Of a stretch of 64,000 nt of DNA, positions 42,623 to 50,814 are shown in pieces; the first letter of the stretch is position 1, and every line of letters begins with the position of its first letter. The DNA comes from WRAI01 sp031549605. GTDB taxonomy: Bacteria > Bacillota > Clostridia > Oscillospirales > UBA929. Position numbers and translations under genes: made by a program. The DNA is taken from assembly GCA_031549605.1 (NCBI GenBank), contig JAVBPM010000027.1, forward strand, positions 1 through 64,000, given 5' to 3'. Under the pieces are notes generated by a model. It saw nothing but the letters and a program-made list of their open reading frames with translations. It was not told the origin of the DNA and did not search any database.

Positions 42623-43180
42623 TCATTGTTTTATGTACTTGCTTATGTACTCAACAATCTGATTACGGCTGTTTTTAGGTTTTGATGTAAATGGGTTTGG
42701 GCTGTTGCATGCAAATTTGTATCTTTCGCCGTATCGCGTAGCTATTTCGAGGCCCGCGGCGGCAAGTGCCTTTGAGAAAGTAACATACGTAATGTCTTGT
42801 AGTGGTATGGCTAAATCAGTATTATTGCTTGCCAAAGATAATAGCCCTTTGCCGACTGCATTTATGGCGGTGCTTTTTTCCCAAAGTAGACGCATATTTG
42901 TCAGAATTATATACCCGCTGTCTCGAGTGCCCTTGTAAATCGTACACAGCTGCTTGATAATAACGGCTTCACCCTGATAGAGAGGCGTCTTAATATTGGG
43001 CGCAATATAGCTGGCAGGCTGCTGCTGTTGAGTCGTTGCGCTAGCTTGTTCTGTGCTGTTTGCTGGAGCAGCTTGTTGTTGAATCGCTGTAGTATTGGGT
43101 TGCCTAATCTTTGTTCCACATTCTATGCAAAAATTAGATGTGTCATTTAGTTGTGTTCCACATTGTTGACAAAATGGCAT
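42623..43180 (-). CDS. zinc-ribbon protein with PH-like domain
   Basis: A 185-aa soluble protein. N-terminal double CxxC zinc ribbon (MPFCQQCGTQLND, FCIECGTKI), a Gln/Ala/Thr linker (about 30-62), then a domain (about 65-185) with YQGEAVIIKQLCTIYKGT and GYIILTNMRLLWE, the pattern of bacterial PH-like (GRAM) domains. Similar zinc-ribbon/PH proteins are common in Firmicutes with no known role. The MPFC-start ribbon is shared with the gene at 43707. Confidence 0.7.
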   Translation of the reverse strand: MPFCQQCGTQLNDTSNFCIECGTKIRQPNTTAIQQQAAPANSTEQASATTQQQQPASYIAPNIKTPLYQGEAVIIKQLCTIYKGTRDSGYIILTNMRLLWEKSTAINAVGKGLLSLASNNTDLAIPLQDITYVTFSKALAAAGLEIATRYGERYKFACNSPNPFTSKPKNSRNQIVEYISKYIKQ

Positions 43181-43253
43181 ACATAACTATCCTTTCGATA
43201 TATTAATCGGGTTTAACAACTGTCTATGATATTATGAGATGAGAATTGCAGAG

Positions 43254-43664
43254 TTAGTTATAAAGGCTTGTGCCGCAGCTTTGGCAAAATAATGAGCCTT
43301 TGTCATTTCTGACGCCGCATTGTGTGCAGTAAACAAATGGATTGGTATTATTGTTTAAGGGCAAAATCGTGGGGGCACTTGAGGCGAAGGTGTGGTTTTT
43401 TCTGCTTCGTCGGGAAAACGCCATAATCAAAAGTACAATGCTTGAGATTACGAAGAAGATGCAGAGCACATAAAACGCATTATAAAGAAAAATAATAGTA
43501 TCCTCTTTGGAGGTGTCACCGAAAGCCTCAGCCAATGCATAGGTAGATCCAGAGACACGTTGTGAATATGCGGCAGCATAGCCAAAGAAAGACCCAATTG
43601 CCAAAAGAAAGGATATGCCTGACCACATGAATAGATTCTTTGGTTTTCTTCTCATATATGACAC
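43254..43664 (-). CDS. membrane protein with C-terminal zinc ribbon
   Basis: A 136-aa protein: two membrane helices (about 12-32 and 62-85) around an outer loop (SGSTYALAEAFGDTSKED), then a C-terminal zinc ribbon (YCTQCGVRNDKGSLFCQSCGTSLYN). Here the ribbon is at the C-terminus, the reverse of its neighbours. Unknown function. Confidence 0.68.
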   Translation of the reverse strand: MSYMRRKPKNLFMWSGISFLLAIGSFFGYAAAYSQRVSGSTYALAEAFGDTSKEDTIIFLYNAFYVLCIFFVISSIVLLIMAFSRRSRKNHTFASSAPTILPLNNNTNPFVYCTQCGVRNDKGSLFCQSCGTSLYN

Positions 43665-43706
43665 CTGCTTGTACAGTGGAAATTAAGTATATGTTGTAGT
43701 GCTGAG

Positions 43707-44276
43707 CTAACGCACAGCTTGCCGTGCAACAAACCCTTGCTCTATTTGCAGGAAAGTCGCTTGGTTGCTCATTGCATAGTTGCGGACGGTAAAATCATAA
43801 ATGGAGCCGGCGACTGCGATGATGCCGCCAAAGATGAGGTTGTATAACAACGTGGCAACCAAAGGCCCGACCGGCGTGTATTTAGCGACAATGCCCACTG
43901 GTCGTTGTAGGATTTCCGCCGAATAGGCTCTGTCCTTGCCGGAAAGAACAATGTTGACCACGCCAATGGCAATGATAATGCCTCCGCTAATCTCGTCTAC
44001 CGACATTAAGAGAATGCCGCCTATTGCCAACTGCAGGATGCCAATAATGAGCCATATCGTAGCCGATGTTTGAAGTTTTCCCGATAGTGTCGTAACGACG
44101 TTTTGTGACATAACGGGCTGGTATTGAGGCGTGTATTGGGGTTGGTACGGCTGCTGATACGGCTGCTGATACAGGGGAACGGGGGGTGGAGCGGTGGCGC
44201 TTTGTGATGCAACGCATTGTTGGCAGAGCGTGCCGTTTGAATTGAGCGATGTACCGCAGCTTGTACAGAATGGCAT
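43707..44276 (-). CDS. zinc-ribbon membrane protein
   Basis: A 189-aa protein: N-terminal ribbon (MPFCTSCGTSLNSNGTLCQQC), a Tyr/Gln/Pro-rich linker with YQQPYQQPYQPQY repeats, two helices (about 85-128), then a third hydrophobic segment (about 148-168). ATG 44276 follows AAGG nine nt upstream; two earlier ATG codons lie on or before that site. First gene of the minus-strand cluster, divergent from an XRE gene. Confidence 0.68.
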   Translation of the reverse strand: MPFCTSCGTSLNSNGTLCQQCVASQSATAPPPVPLYQQPYQQPYQPQYTPQYQPVMSQNVVTTLSGKLQTSATIWLIIGILQLAIGGILLMSVDEISGGIIIAIGVVNIVLSGKDRAYSAEILQRPVGIVAKYTPVGPLVATLLYNLIFGGIIAVAGSIYDFTVRNYAMSNQATFLQIEQGFVARQAVR

Positions 44277-44413
44277 GGTGTTCATCCTTTCTACATATAA
44301 TCTATTTGTCAAACTGTATCATATATAATTCCTATAGTCAATATTTACTTCTTTTAATTCATTACTCGACATGACGAAATCCGATATAATCAAACCTCAA
44401 GGGGGTGCAGGTG

Positions 44414-44740
44414 ATGTTTGACTATATCGCGTTGGGTGCTCGTATACGGACAAGTCGGACCAAAGCCGGGATGACGCAAGAGCAGCTTGGCGAGGCGACC
44501 GGTTTGTCCACCGCATTTATTGGCCACATTGAGCGCGGCACACGCAAACTGTCGGTTGAGTCGCTGGTTCAAATTGCCTCCTGTCTATCCGTCAGCGTCG
44601 ACTATCTGCTACTGGACATGGCGCAGCCGGACAATCTGTTCAGCACTATATCGGCCAAGCTTGCCGCCACCAGTGCTGAGAAGCAAAAAGCTTTTTTGAC
44701 CATGGTCAAGGCGATGGCTGAAAAAATTGACGAAATATAA
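44414..44740 (+). CDS. XRE-family HTH regulator
   Basis: A 108-aa regulator. The HTH (about 8-62) reads ARIRTSRTKAGMTQEQLGEATG-like, followed by FIGHIERGTRKLSVESLVQIA and VSVDYLLL, the classic Cro/CI-type helix set. A C-terminal helix may dimerise. ATG 44414 follows GGGGGTG. It is divergent from the zinc-ribbon cluster and a natural candidate for its regulator. A terminator follows. Confidence 0.85.
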   Translation: MFDYIALGARIRTSRTKAGMTQEQLGEATGLSTAFIGHIERGTRKLSVESLVQIASCLSVSVDYLLLDMAQPDNLFSTISAKLAATSAEKQKAFLTMVKAMAEKIDEI

Positions 44741-44776
44741 ACCGCCCTTGATGACAATATCATCTTGGGCGGTCTT
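44741..44776 (+). terminator. terminator after the XRE gene
   Basis: ACCGCCC-TT-GATGA pairs with TCATC-TT-GGGCGGT around CAATA, then CTTTGTT; it begins right after the stop codon. Confidence 0.7.
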
Positions 44777-44819
44777 TGTTACTTAGCTGTCTGTTTAGTA
44801 AACAATGGGCACAGGTGAG

Positions 44820-45518
44820 CTATAATGCTCGACGGAGCGAGAGTGCGTCTGAGAAGCGTTCTTCGGGGCTGGGTTGTACGCAGCGACGGATAATTTTTCC
44901 CAGCCGTCCGCGCGCACGCTGCTTGCTGTAATGCTCACCGGTTAACATGACATTCATCAGCATGCCCAGCGCATATATGTCCGTCCGCTCGTCGGACTCC
45001 TTAAAACCGTATTGTTCCGGCGCAGCATATCCGGCCGTGCCAAGTAGCTGTGTATCCTTGCTTTGCGCTGGCTTCACCAGTCGACAGGCGTTGAAGTCAA
45101 TCAGCTTAGTCATGCCGTTACAATCAACCATTACGTTCTCAGGTTTAATGTCTCGGTGGACGATACCCAGCGAGTGCAGCGCGGACAATGCATCGCAAAG
45201 CTGCTTGGACACCTGTCGTGTGCCCCGCTCGGTGTAGTGGCCCGTCTCCAGCACTTGGGCAACGGTACAGCCGTCTATGTATTCCTCCAGCACGGTAACG
45301 ATGTTTTCACGCTGCACAACTTCGTAGATGCGCGGCAGGTGCGGGTGTGTGACGTTCAGTAAATGCCGATAGACTTCAGCGCTGCCCGTGAAGGTGCGCT
45401 TGACGATTGGCCAATGCAGCGTCTTGTGGCGAAGTAGCAGCACTTGAGACGAAGGCGTCTGCTTCAATGCCGTCACAAGCGTATATTGTTTATCTAAGGC
45501 GTCATTTAGCCAGTCCAT
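44820..45518 (-). CDS. Ser/Thr protein kinase (Hanks type), soluble
   Basis: A 232-aa kinase domain with no PASTA or membrane part. Catalytic loop IVHRDIKPENVMVD, activation segment start LIDFNACRLV and GTAGYAAPEQYG. The metal-binding DFG is DFN. The Gly-rich loop is not recognisable, and the ATP-anchoring Lys should be in IVKRTF. So it may be weakly active or regulatory. ATG 45518 is chosen because homology starts there; ATG 45554 is possible. It is divergent from an HTH gene whose promoter must lie in the 55-bp gap. Confidence 0.82.
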   Translation of the reverse strand: MDWLNDALDKQYTLVTALKQTPSSQVLLLRHKTLHWPIVKRTFTGSAEVYRHLLNVTHPHLPRIYEVVQRENIVTVLEEYIDGCTVAQVLETGHYTERGTRQVSKQLCDALSALHSLGIVHRDIKPENVMVDCNGMTKLIDFNACRLVKPAQSKDTQLLGTAGYAAPEQYGFKESDERTDIYALGMLMNVMLTGEHYSKQRARGRLGKIIRRCVQPSPEERFSDALSLRRAL

Positions 45519-45573
45519 CTTTTCACCCACTGTCGATTCATGGTATACTGACATCATACTAGGAGGCGATGTA

Positions 45574-45996
45574 ATGGTCAAGAAGTCAACCGACGATTTG
45601 CTGGCAGAGTTGCAGGGGCAAAAACCGCTGGAGGCGTACATCGCCGACAACCAGGACGCTTTCTATTCGAAGCAGCTGGCGCAAGTGCTGTGTCAGTTGG
45701 TGGAGGAAAAGCAGACAACCAAATATGAGGTCATCAAACGTGCTGAGCTGACCGAGGTGTATGGCTATCAAATCTTTGCCGGGAAGCGGCTACCCTCGCG
45801 GGATAAGTTGCTCTGTTTGTGCATAGGGCTGGGTCTGTCAGTCGACGAAACCCAGCAACTGCTGAAGCAGGTGGGCATGGCGCCGTTGTATGCAAAGCTG
45901 AAGCGGGATAGTATTATTCTGTATGAGGTTGGCCACGGGCAGAATGTGGTGGCGATTAATGAGCGGTTGTATCTTGAAAATGAATTAACGTTATAA
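45574..45996 (+). CDS. HTH protein paired with the kinase
   Basis: A 140-aa protein with an N-terminal helical stretch (1-30), then an XRE-like HTH (about 45-95: QTTKYEVIKRAELTEVYGYQIFAGKRLPSRDKLL) with a Lys/Arg-rich recognition helix. AGGAGGCGATGTA precedes ATG 45574. Small kinase plus this type of HTH protein side by side is, from memory, a recurring arrangement in Clostridia; the HTH protein could be the kinase substrate (inference). Confidence 0.75.
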   Translation: MVKKSTDDLLAELQGQKPLEAYIADNQDAFYSKQLAQVLCQLVEEKQTTKYEVIKRAELTEVYGYQIFAGKRLPSRDKLLCLCIGLGLSVDETQQLLKQVGMAPLYAKLKRDSIILYEVGHGQNVVAINERLYLENELTL

Positions 45997-46007
45997 TAAG
46001 ACTGTGC

Positions 46008-46054
46008 AAAACAGGCATCTCCCACAAACTGAAGGAGATGCCTGTTTTGTTTTA
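46008..46054. terminator. bidirectional terminator
   Basis: AAAACAGGCATCTCC / GGAGATGCCTGTTTT, 15-bp stem, 11-nt loop, followed by GTTTTATT. It lies between the convergent HTH and repressor genes. Confidence 0.85.
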
Positions 46055-46061
46055 TTACCAT

Positions 46062-46790
46062 TTATTCATAGTCTTTAGACTCTACTTCAAAGCGCCTGAG
46101 GTCTTCCTGTTCTTCGGCGTCCAGTTGAGCCATTTTATTGGAAACAGCTTCCATTCGTCTTCCCACCCGTTCGAATAGTGCAATAATATCATGTTCTTGA
46201 TTCCTTGCAGCATAGCTATCTTTGTTCTTTTTATACATTTCTTTGATAAGCTTCAAGACATCGCCAACGCAACTGTTCAGAGCATAGCCTAATAATAAAT
46301 CGTTGTTCGCAAGCAAAGTGGCAAATTTGACATCAATATCACCATTGCTTTTGATTCTTGCCGAAGGTACAAATGACGTACTATAAGCGTATATTAGGTC
46401 GAAAAGTGCATCAGCAATTTCTTTGTTTTCTAATATTACGTCCACCATGTCAAGACGGTGCTCGTTTTCTTTACGATTGACGGTAAGCCAGTTAATGGAC
46501 TCATTTTTTAGACCTGTTTTGTCGTGTGCCTCAACATTTTCAGGGGCAATACCAGTAAACAGCTCATCAATTGAAATGCCAAAAAATTTGGCGATGCAAC
46601 TGAGATGGTACGCTGTGTACCTTGTGTCTCCATCCAACAAGTTGTGGACAGTAGAGGGATCAACGCGTAAGTACGCTGCAAGATTGTTTTGTGCTATTCC
46701 GCCCCGTCTTAAATAACTGGATATAGTGTTGCTAATGGTTTTTTGTATTGCGGTGAGCTTGTCCTCGCGTTCAAGTAGACTGTCTTTCAT
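46062..46790 (-). CDS. XRE-family repressor-like protein
   Basis: A 242-aa protein. HTH at about 22-75 (IAQNNLAAYLRVDPSTVHNLLDG, then YHLSCIAKFFGISIDELFTG). The C-terminal part (100-242) is helical and charged with a coiled-coil end. AGGAGGTAACC precedes ATG 46790. It is divergent from the small gene, primase gene and small gene that follow, the position of a lysogeny-type repressor. Confidence 0.8.
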   Translation of the reverse strand: MKDSLLEREDKLTAIQKTISNTISSYLRRGGIAQNNLAAYLRVDPSTVHNLLDGDTRYTAYHLSCIAKFFGISIDELFTGIAPENVEAHDKTGLKNESINWLTVNRKENEHRLDMVDVILENKEIADALFDLIYAYSTSFVPSARIKSNGDIDVKFATLLANNDLLLGYALNSCVGDVLKLIKEMYKKNKDSYAARNQEHDIIALFERVGRRMEAVSNKMAQLDAEEQEDLRRFEVESKDYE

Positions 46791-46930
46791 GATGGTTACC
46801 TCCTGAATTGTTGATGGTTTATAAATTATTGAGTGTTATAAAAATCATATTGTGGTTTTATGACCTAGAGTCAAATGTGTGCTACTCTGCACTTGGTACA
46901 GGCAGTATTTATAGTGTTAGGAGGAAGAAG

Positions 46931-47107
46931 ATGGAAAACGTTTATTTCTACGATGCAAAGCGCAACTGCGTAATTCCGCAGGTCATTAATCTTGGGGATC
47001 TGGGGGAGGATGAAAACCTATGGAAGTGGTTGAGGATGGAAAGTGAGGCAATTATCAAGAGAGGCAGCAATGATAGTAATTGTCAGGGTGATTGCCATGA
47101 GGCGTGA
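46931..47107 (+). CDS. small protein ahead of the primase
   Basis: A 58-aa protein with an ideal AGGAGGAAGAAG before ATG 46931. It starts MENVYFYDAKRNCVIPQV and has no known domain. Its last 38 nt overlap the primase gene, whose ribosome site lies within it, so translation is likely coupled. Confidence 0.6.
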   Translation: MENVYFYDAKRNCVIPQVINLGDLGEDENLWKWLRMESEAIIKRGSNDSNCQGDCHEA

Positions 47108-48470
47108 GACGTATCAGGATAATCCTGCAGTTTATGTCACAAAGGATGGGCGGGTTGTAGTTCTGCCACAAGAACGATACAAGCAGATAAAACAGGAGTA
47201 CGACATCCGCAAATCGGACAAGGCGAACATCTGGGTCTATGAGAAATCGGGCGTTCATAGACTATATAGCGCATATGAAATGATGGCACTGATAAAAAGT
47301 ACATTACCAGTAGAGTATCGCAGTGCCCATGATTGGAAAGCGGTTTACGATGAGTTGTTGACCGACAGGGCAAATGTCTCTGAAAGTGACTTCAATAATG
47401 ATGAAAATATCGTCAATTTCCGAAACGGGGTTTTGGACATTAGCACAGGGCAACTGTCACCCCATAACCCCAAGTACTTATCAACGATTCAGATTCCGTG
47501 CAATTACATACCATCCTCAACGTTGCAGGATTGCGCGACTTTTAGCGCGTTTCTTGATCATCTCTGCGCCACTGATTGCGTGACAATTACTTTTTTGTTG
47601 GAGTTTTTAGGCGCAATTATTTCCAATGCAAAAGGATGGCGTTTTAAGAAGATGCTACTGCTAGTCGGGGCAGGAAACACAGGGAAATCGGTTTTCCGAG
47701 AATTGGCAATGCATCTTGTGGGTTTGGAAAATTGTGTTTCTATTGATTTGAAGAAGCTTAATGAACGGTTTGGTACATCGGCACTGTACGGAAAACGTCT
47801 TGCTGGTAGTGGAGATATGGCATTTGTTGAATTGCCCGAGGTCAACATTTTAAAACAGTTGACAGGCGGAGATGAGTTGTTTGCAGAGTACAAGGGAAAA
47901 GATAGCTTTACGTTTCGATATGACGGGTTTATTTTTTGCAACTGCAATAAACTGCCTTACTTTCGATCCGACAGAGGAGCTCATGTTTACGAGCGGTTCT
48001 TAGTCGTTTGCTGTTCCAATGTAGTACCAGCGGAAGAGCGTGATCCCAAACTGCTTGACAAGCTTTTGGCTGAGAAAGACGCTATTGTGAGTGTGGCGAT
48101 CAAAGAGTTTATGTCTGTCATTCAAAACGGGTACAGGTTTACCGAAAGTGAGGCTATGCAGATTGGCCGCGACTCGTATGAAATTGAGAACAACAGTCTT
48201 TTAACGTTTGTAAATGAGTGCTGCGAGCGGGGAGATAGTGTCATTAAGCGGTCAGAGTTTGGTAGGTATTACGCTAAATGGTGCAAAGCAAATTTTGTGC
48301 AAGCTGAACGGGCACGAGACATCGAACCACAGTTAGTGAGATTCTTTGGCATACAGTCGCATAAGCGAAATGGATACTATGTCTTCACTGGACTGGAAAT
48401 TCGGATTGAAGTCGTTGATGAACTTGACGATGTGATGTATCCGGACAGTACGCGAAATCGTCGTAAATAG
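47070..48470 (+). CDS. P4/D5-type phage primase-helicase
   Basis: A 466-aa protein of the phage/plasmid primase C-terminal (D5-like, superfamily 3 helicase) family. Seen: VNFRNGVLDISTGQLSPH, a Walker A in LLLVGAGNTGKSVFREL (about residue 203), Walker B/sensor segments GDMAFVELPEVNILKQLTGGD and FDGFIFCNCNKLP-like, and a Arg finger in RGAHVYERFLVV. No separate N-terminal zinc primase domain is visible, so it may act mainly as the replicative helicase of a satellite element. ATG 47070 follows GAGAGG. Confidence 0.85.
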   Translation: MIVIVRVIAMRRETYQDNPAVYVTKDGRVVVLPQERYKQIKQEYDIRKSDKANIWVYEKSGVHRLYSAYEMMALIKSTLPVEYRSAHDWKAVYDELLTDRANVSESDFNNDENIVNFRNGVLDISTGQLSPHNPKYLSTIQIPCNYIPSSTLQDCATFSAFLDHLCATDCVTITFLLEFLGAIISNAKGWRFKKMLLLVGAGNTGKSVFRELAMHLVGLENCVSIDLKKLNERFGTSALYGKRLAGSGDMAFVELPEVNILKQLTGGDELFAEYKGKDSFTFRYDGFIFCNCNKLPYFRSDRGAHVYERFLVVCCSNVVPAEERDPKLLDKLLAEKDAIVSVAIKEFMSVIQNGYRFTESEAMQIGRDSYEIENNSLLTFVNECCERGDSVIKRSEFGRYYAKWCKANFVQAERARDIEPQLVRFFGIQSHKRNGYYVFTGLEIRIEVVDELDDVMYPDSTRNRRK

Positions 48471-48628
48471 GCTAGTTCGGGGTGGCAGGGGCAAAGTGGA
48501 AACTACTTCTTTAAATAATTGACTTTTAATTGGTGCCAAGCTTTTATTTCTTTGCCCTCAGAACCCTGTTGCGGCTTGTTGTAGTCATTGGAGTGATAAA
48601 GCATTTTTGATAGAAAGGGGGGCAGGTA

Positions 48629-48796
48629 GTGAAAGTGATAGTACACAGGTCGGAAAAGCTAGAAGATAGAGATACGCTAACTGAAATAGTTTCGCATATA
48701 TATGGTTTAGCAATAGCGAATTATTTACATAAGCTGCCTTGTCCTCTGGATCAAAAGGTAAGTCTGCTAAAGTTGCTGCAGGATAAGCACAGGTGA
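48629..48796 (+). CDS. small protein with GTG start
   Basis: A 55-aa protein starting (GTG) VKVIVHRSEKLEDRDTLTE and ending KLLQDKHR, with AAAGGGGGGCAGG before the start. Composition is protein-like: an N-terminal strand, then amphipathic helices (IVSHIYGLAIANYLHKL). Short proteins of this kind are common downstream of element replication genes in Firmicutes. A frame on the other strand (48585-48848) is its shadow. Confidence 0.6.
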   Translation: MKVIVHRSEKLEDRDTLTEIVSHIYGLAIANYLHKLPCPLDQKVSLLKLLQDKHR

Positions 48797-48853
48797 AACA
48801 GATTGCTCGAAATAAATAACGTCCATCAATTGATGCTAAAGATAGCACAATAA

Positions 48854-48896
48854 AGTGGGTGTAATACTAAGCTGACAGCTTAGTATTACACCCACT
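48854..48896. repeat. perfect 20-bp-arm hairpin
   Basis: 48854-48873 and 48877-48896 are exact reverse complements with loop GAC. There is no U tract on either side, so termination is possible but not certain. It lies in the 336-bp gap between the small gene and the carbamoyltransferase gene; the rest up to 49059 is A+T-rich, with no gene seen. Confidence 0.7.
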
Positions 48897-49059
48897 TAGC
48901 TTTGCCGATCCATGTGCGATGCCAAATGTTGTCGAAATATGAGGAGAAAAAAGTCTTTTCATACCGAAATACATCGTATATAATAAATGGTAATTAGGTT
49001 ACAGTTCTATGTGCAAAAGGGCTTGTAATTCTGGCAGTGCAAAATGAAGATTTAAAAGT

Positions 49060-49117
49060 CAATGCAGGATAATACCAGATTATCTATTGTTTACAGGTCA
49101 AATAATTTGTAATTATC
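49060..49117 (+). repeat. left copy of perfect 58-bp inverted repeat (promoter region)
   Basis: Exact reverse complement of 54156-54213. It begins CAATGCAGGATAATACCAG. Inside is GATAAT-N5-ATTATC (49068-49084), an operator-like inverted repeat, and further on TTTACA (49090-49095) with a TTATCC-type -10 (49113-49118) 17 bp later. It ends 15 bp before the carbamoyltransferase start. Confidence 0.92.
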
Positions 49118-49132
49118 CTTATAAAAGAGAGG

Positions 49133-50812
49133 ATGTTAAGTTTGATATCACTTGGAATTAACATTGGACATGATCAGGGTGCCGCAGTTGTAAAAGACGG
49201 CATTTTGGTTGGGGCAATCGCTCAAGAAAGACTAAATAGAGTAAAGCATTCTGCTTCAACAACATTGCCATTTATAGCTATAGATAATCTACTAGATTAC
49301 TTGGAAATAGGTATTAACGAAGTAGATTGCATTGGGTTCTCTTCTACTGCTGTTAATATCAATGAATTAAATTCTTATGTTGCTGATAGTCTTACAAACT
49401 ACTATGATATTAATGATCCACATATCATTCCTGTATCACATCATCAAGCTCATGCAGAAAGTGCTTACTTTACTTCAAATTTTGATGAAGCAATAACGCT
49501 TATTGCTGATGGTGGCGGTGAAATGTTAGGCGTAAAGGAAGAAGCAGAAAGCATATTTTACTGCAGAAACGCAGAGGTTACATTAATGGAACAACGTTTG
49601 CAAAGTAATAATGTACATGCTTTTGCTCGTCCGCACAATTATTTAATCCCGTTTATGAACAAAAAACAATTTAGTGAACAAATTAGCCTTGGTAAAAAAT
49701 ATGAACAGGTAACTAGTTTGCTATCTTTTGGCGCAAATGGTGCTGGAAAGACGATGGGCCTTTCAGCCTATGGGAAAAGTTTAATTAGTACAAATGCAGT
49801 TCCTGTAACCGATCCATTGGCTTTCAATCTTGATTTTCAAGATATTTTGCAACCATATTATTCATTGTACGAGCATTCTGGGGAGAATTACTTTGATTTC
49901 ATGAAAAAGCATCAAGCAGATATAGCGAGGACCTTACAAGATTATACAGAAAATCAAGTATTAGAAATCATTGAATACATACTGTCAAAGTACAAAGTAT
50001 CACAAATCTGTTTAGCCGGAGGGCTGTTTCTCAACTGTCCTATTAATCACAAAATTTTAGAAAAGTATCCACAAGTGTCATTGCATATCTGTCCTGCTGC
50101 AGGTGATGATGGACAGGCAATGGGAACTGCATTAGCAGCGTATAGAACAGTCTCTTCAGATCTATATCCGAATTCATCCTGCCTACCGTATCTTGGTATA
50201 AGTTATACAAATGCTCAAATAGAGCAAGCTATAAAATCGCGAGGACTACATTATCACTATTATGATGATGTAAGTATTGCGAGTCTTGTAGCAGAAAAAA
50301 TATATAATAACAAAATAATCGGATTTTTGCATGGGAGAAGTGAAATTGGACCAAGGTCATTGTGCCATAGGAGCATACTTGCTAATCCAACTGTACCAAA
50401 TATGAAAGACTATATCAATGCAAAAGTAAAGCACAGAGAAAATTTTCGTCCATTTGCACCAGTGGTTGCTGCAGAAAAACAATTTGAATACTTTTCTTTA
50501 TTACAAGAGTCGCCGTATATGCTCTTGGCAACTACTGTAAAAGATAAATTTGTAGAACAATTACCTGCAATAACCCACGTGGATGGAACTGCGAGAATTC
50601 AATCGGTTAAAGCCGAAGATGATCCATTTGTACACCGAATACTTATTGAATTTGAAAAACTCTCTGGATTTCCAGTATTACTAAATACTTCATTTAACGA
50701 TTGTGGAGAGCCTATTGTAGAAACACCAAGTGATGCAATAAAAACTTTTCTGACTACAGAAATAGATATTCTTGTTATGGAAAATTATATATTATTTAAA
50801 GATGAACAATAA
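49133..50812 (+). CDS. NodU/CmcH-family carbamoyltransferase
   Basis: A 559-aa O-carbamoyltransferase. The N-terminal Kae1/HSP70-like domain starts LGINIGHDQGAAVVKDG and has the metal/ATP motif HHQAHAESAY and IADGGGE. The C-terminal NodU domain has LAGGLFLNCPINHKI, GDDGQAMGTA, GRSEIGPRSLCHRSI and VKHRENFRPFAPV. Relatives move carbamoyl from carbamoyl phosphate via carbamoyl-AMP to a hydroxyl of sugars or antibiotics. No sugar or antibiotic genes are near. GAGAGG abuts ATG 49133, so TTG 49142, nine nt further, may be the true start. Very A+T-rich. It converges with the STAND gene, 2 bp apart. Confidence 0.93.
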   Translation: MLSLISLGINIGHDQGAAVVKDGILVGAIAQERLNRVKHSASTTLPFIAIDNLLDYLEIGINEVDCIGFSSTAVNINELNSYVADSLTNYYDINDPHIIPVSHHQAHAESAYFTSNFDEAITLIADGGGEMLGVKEEAESIFYCRNAEVTLMEQRLQSNNVHAFARPHNYLIPFMNKKQFSEQISLGKKYEQVTSLLSFGANGAGKTMGLSAYGKSLISTNAVPVTDPLAFNLDFQDILQPYYSLYEHSGENYFDFMKKHQADIARTLQDYTENQVLEIIEYILSKYKVSQICLAGGLFLNCPINHKILEKYPQVSLHICPAAGDDGQAMGTALAAYRTVSSDLYPNSSCLPYLGISYTNAQIEQAIKSRGLHYHYYDDVSIASLVAEKIYNNKIIGFLHGRSEIGPRSLCHRSILANPTVPNMKDYINAKVKHRENFRPFAPVVAAEKQFEYFSLLQESPYMLLATTVKDKFVEQLPAITHVDGTARIQSVKAEDDPFVHRILIEFEKLSGFPVLLNTSFNDCGEPIVETPSDAIKTFLTTEIDILVMENYILFKDEQ

Positions 50813-50814
50813 AT

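Noticed and set aside
48585..48848. 87-residue frame on the minus strand
   Set aside because: Overlaps the 55-aa plus-strand gene at 48629, which has a good ribosome site and better composition.
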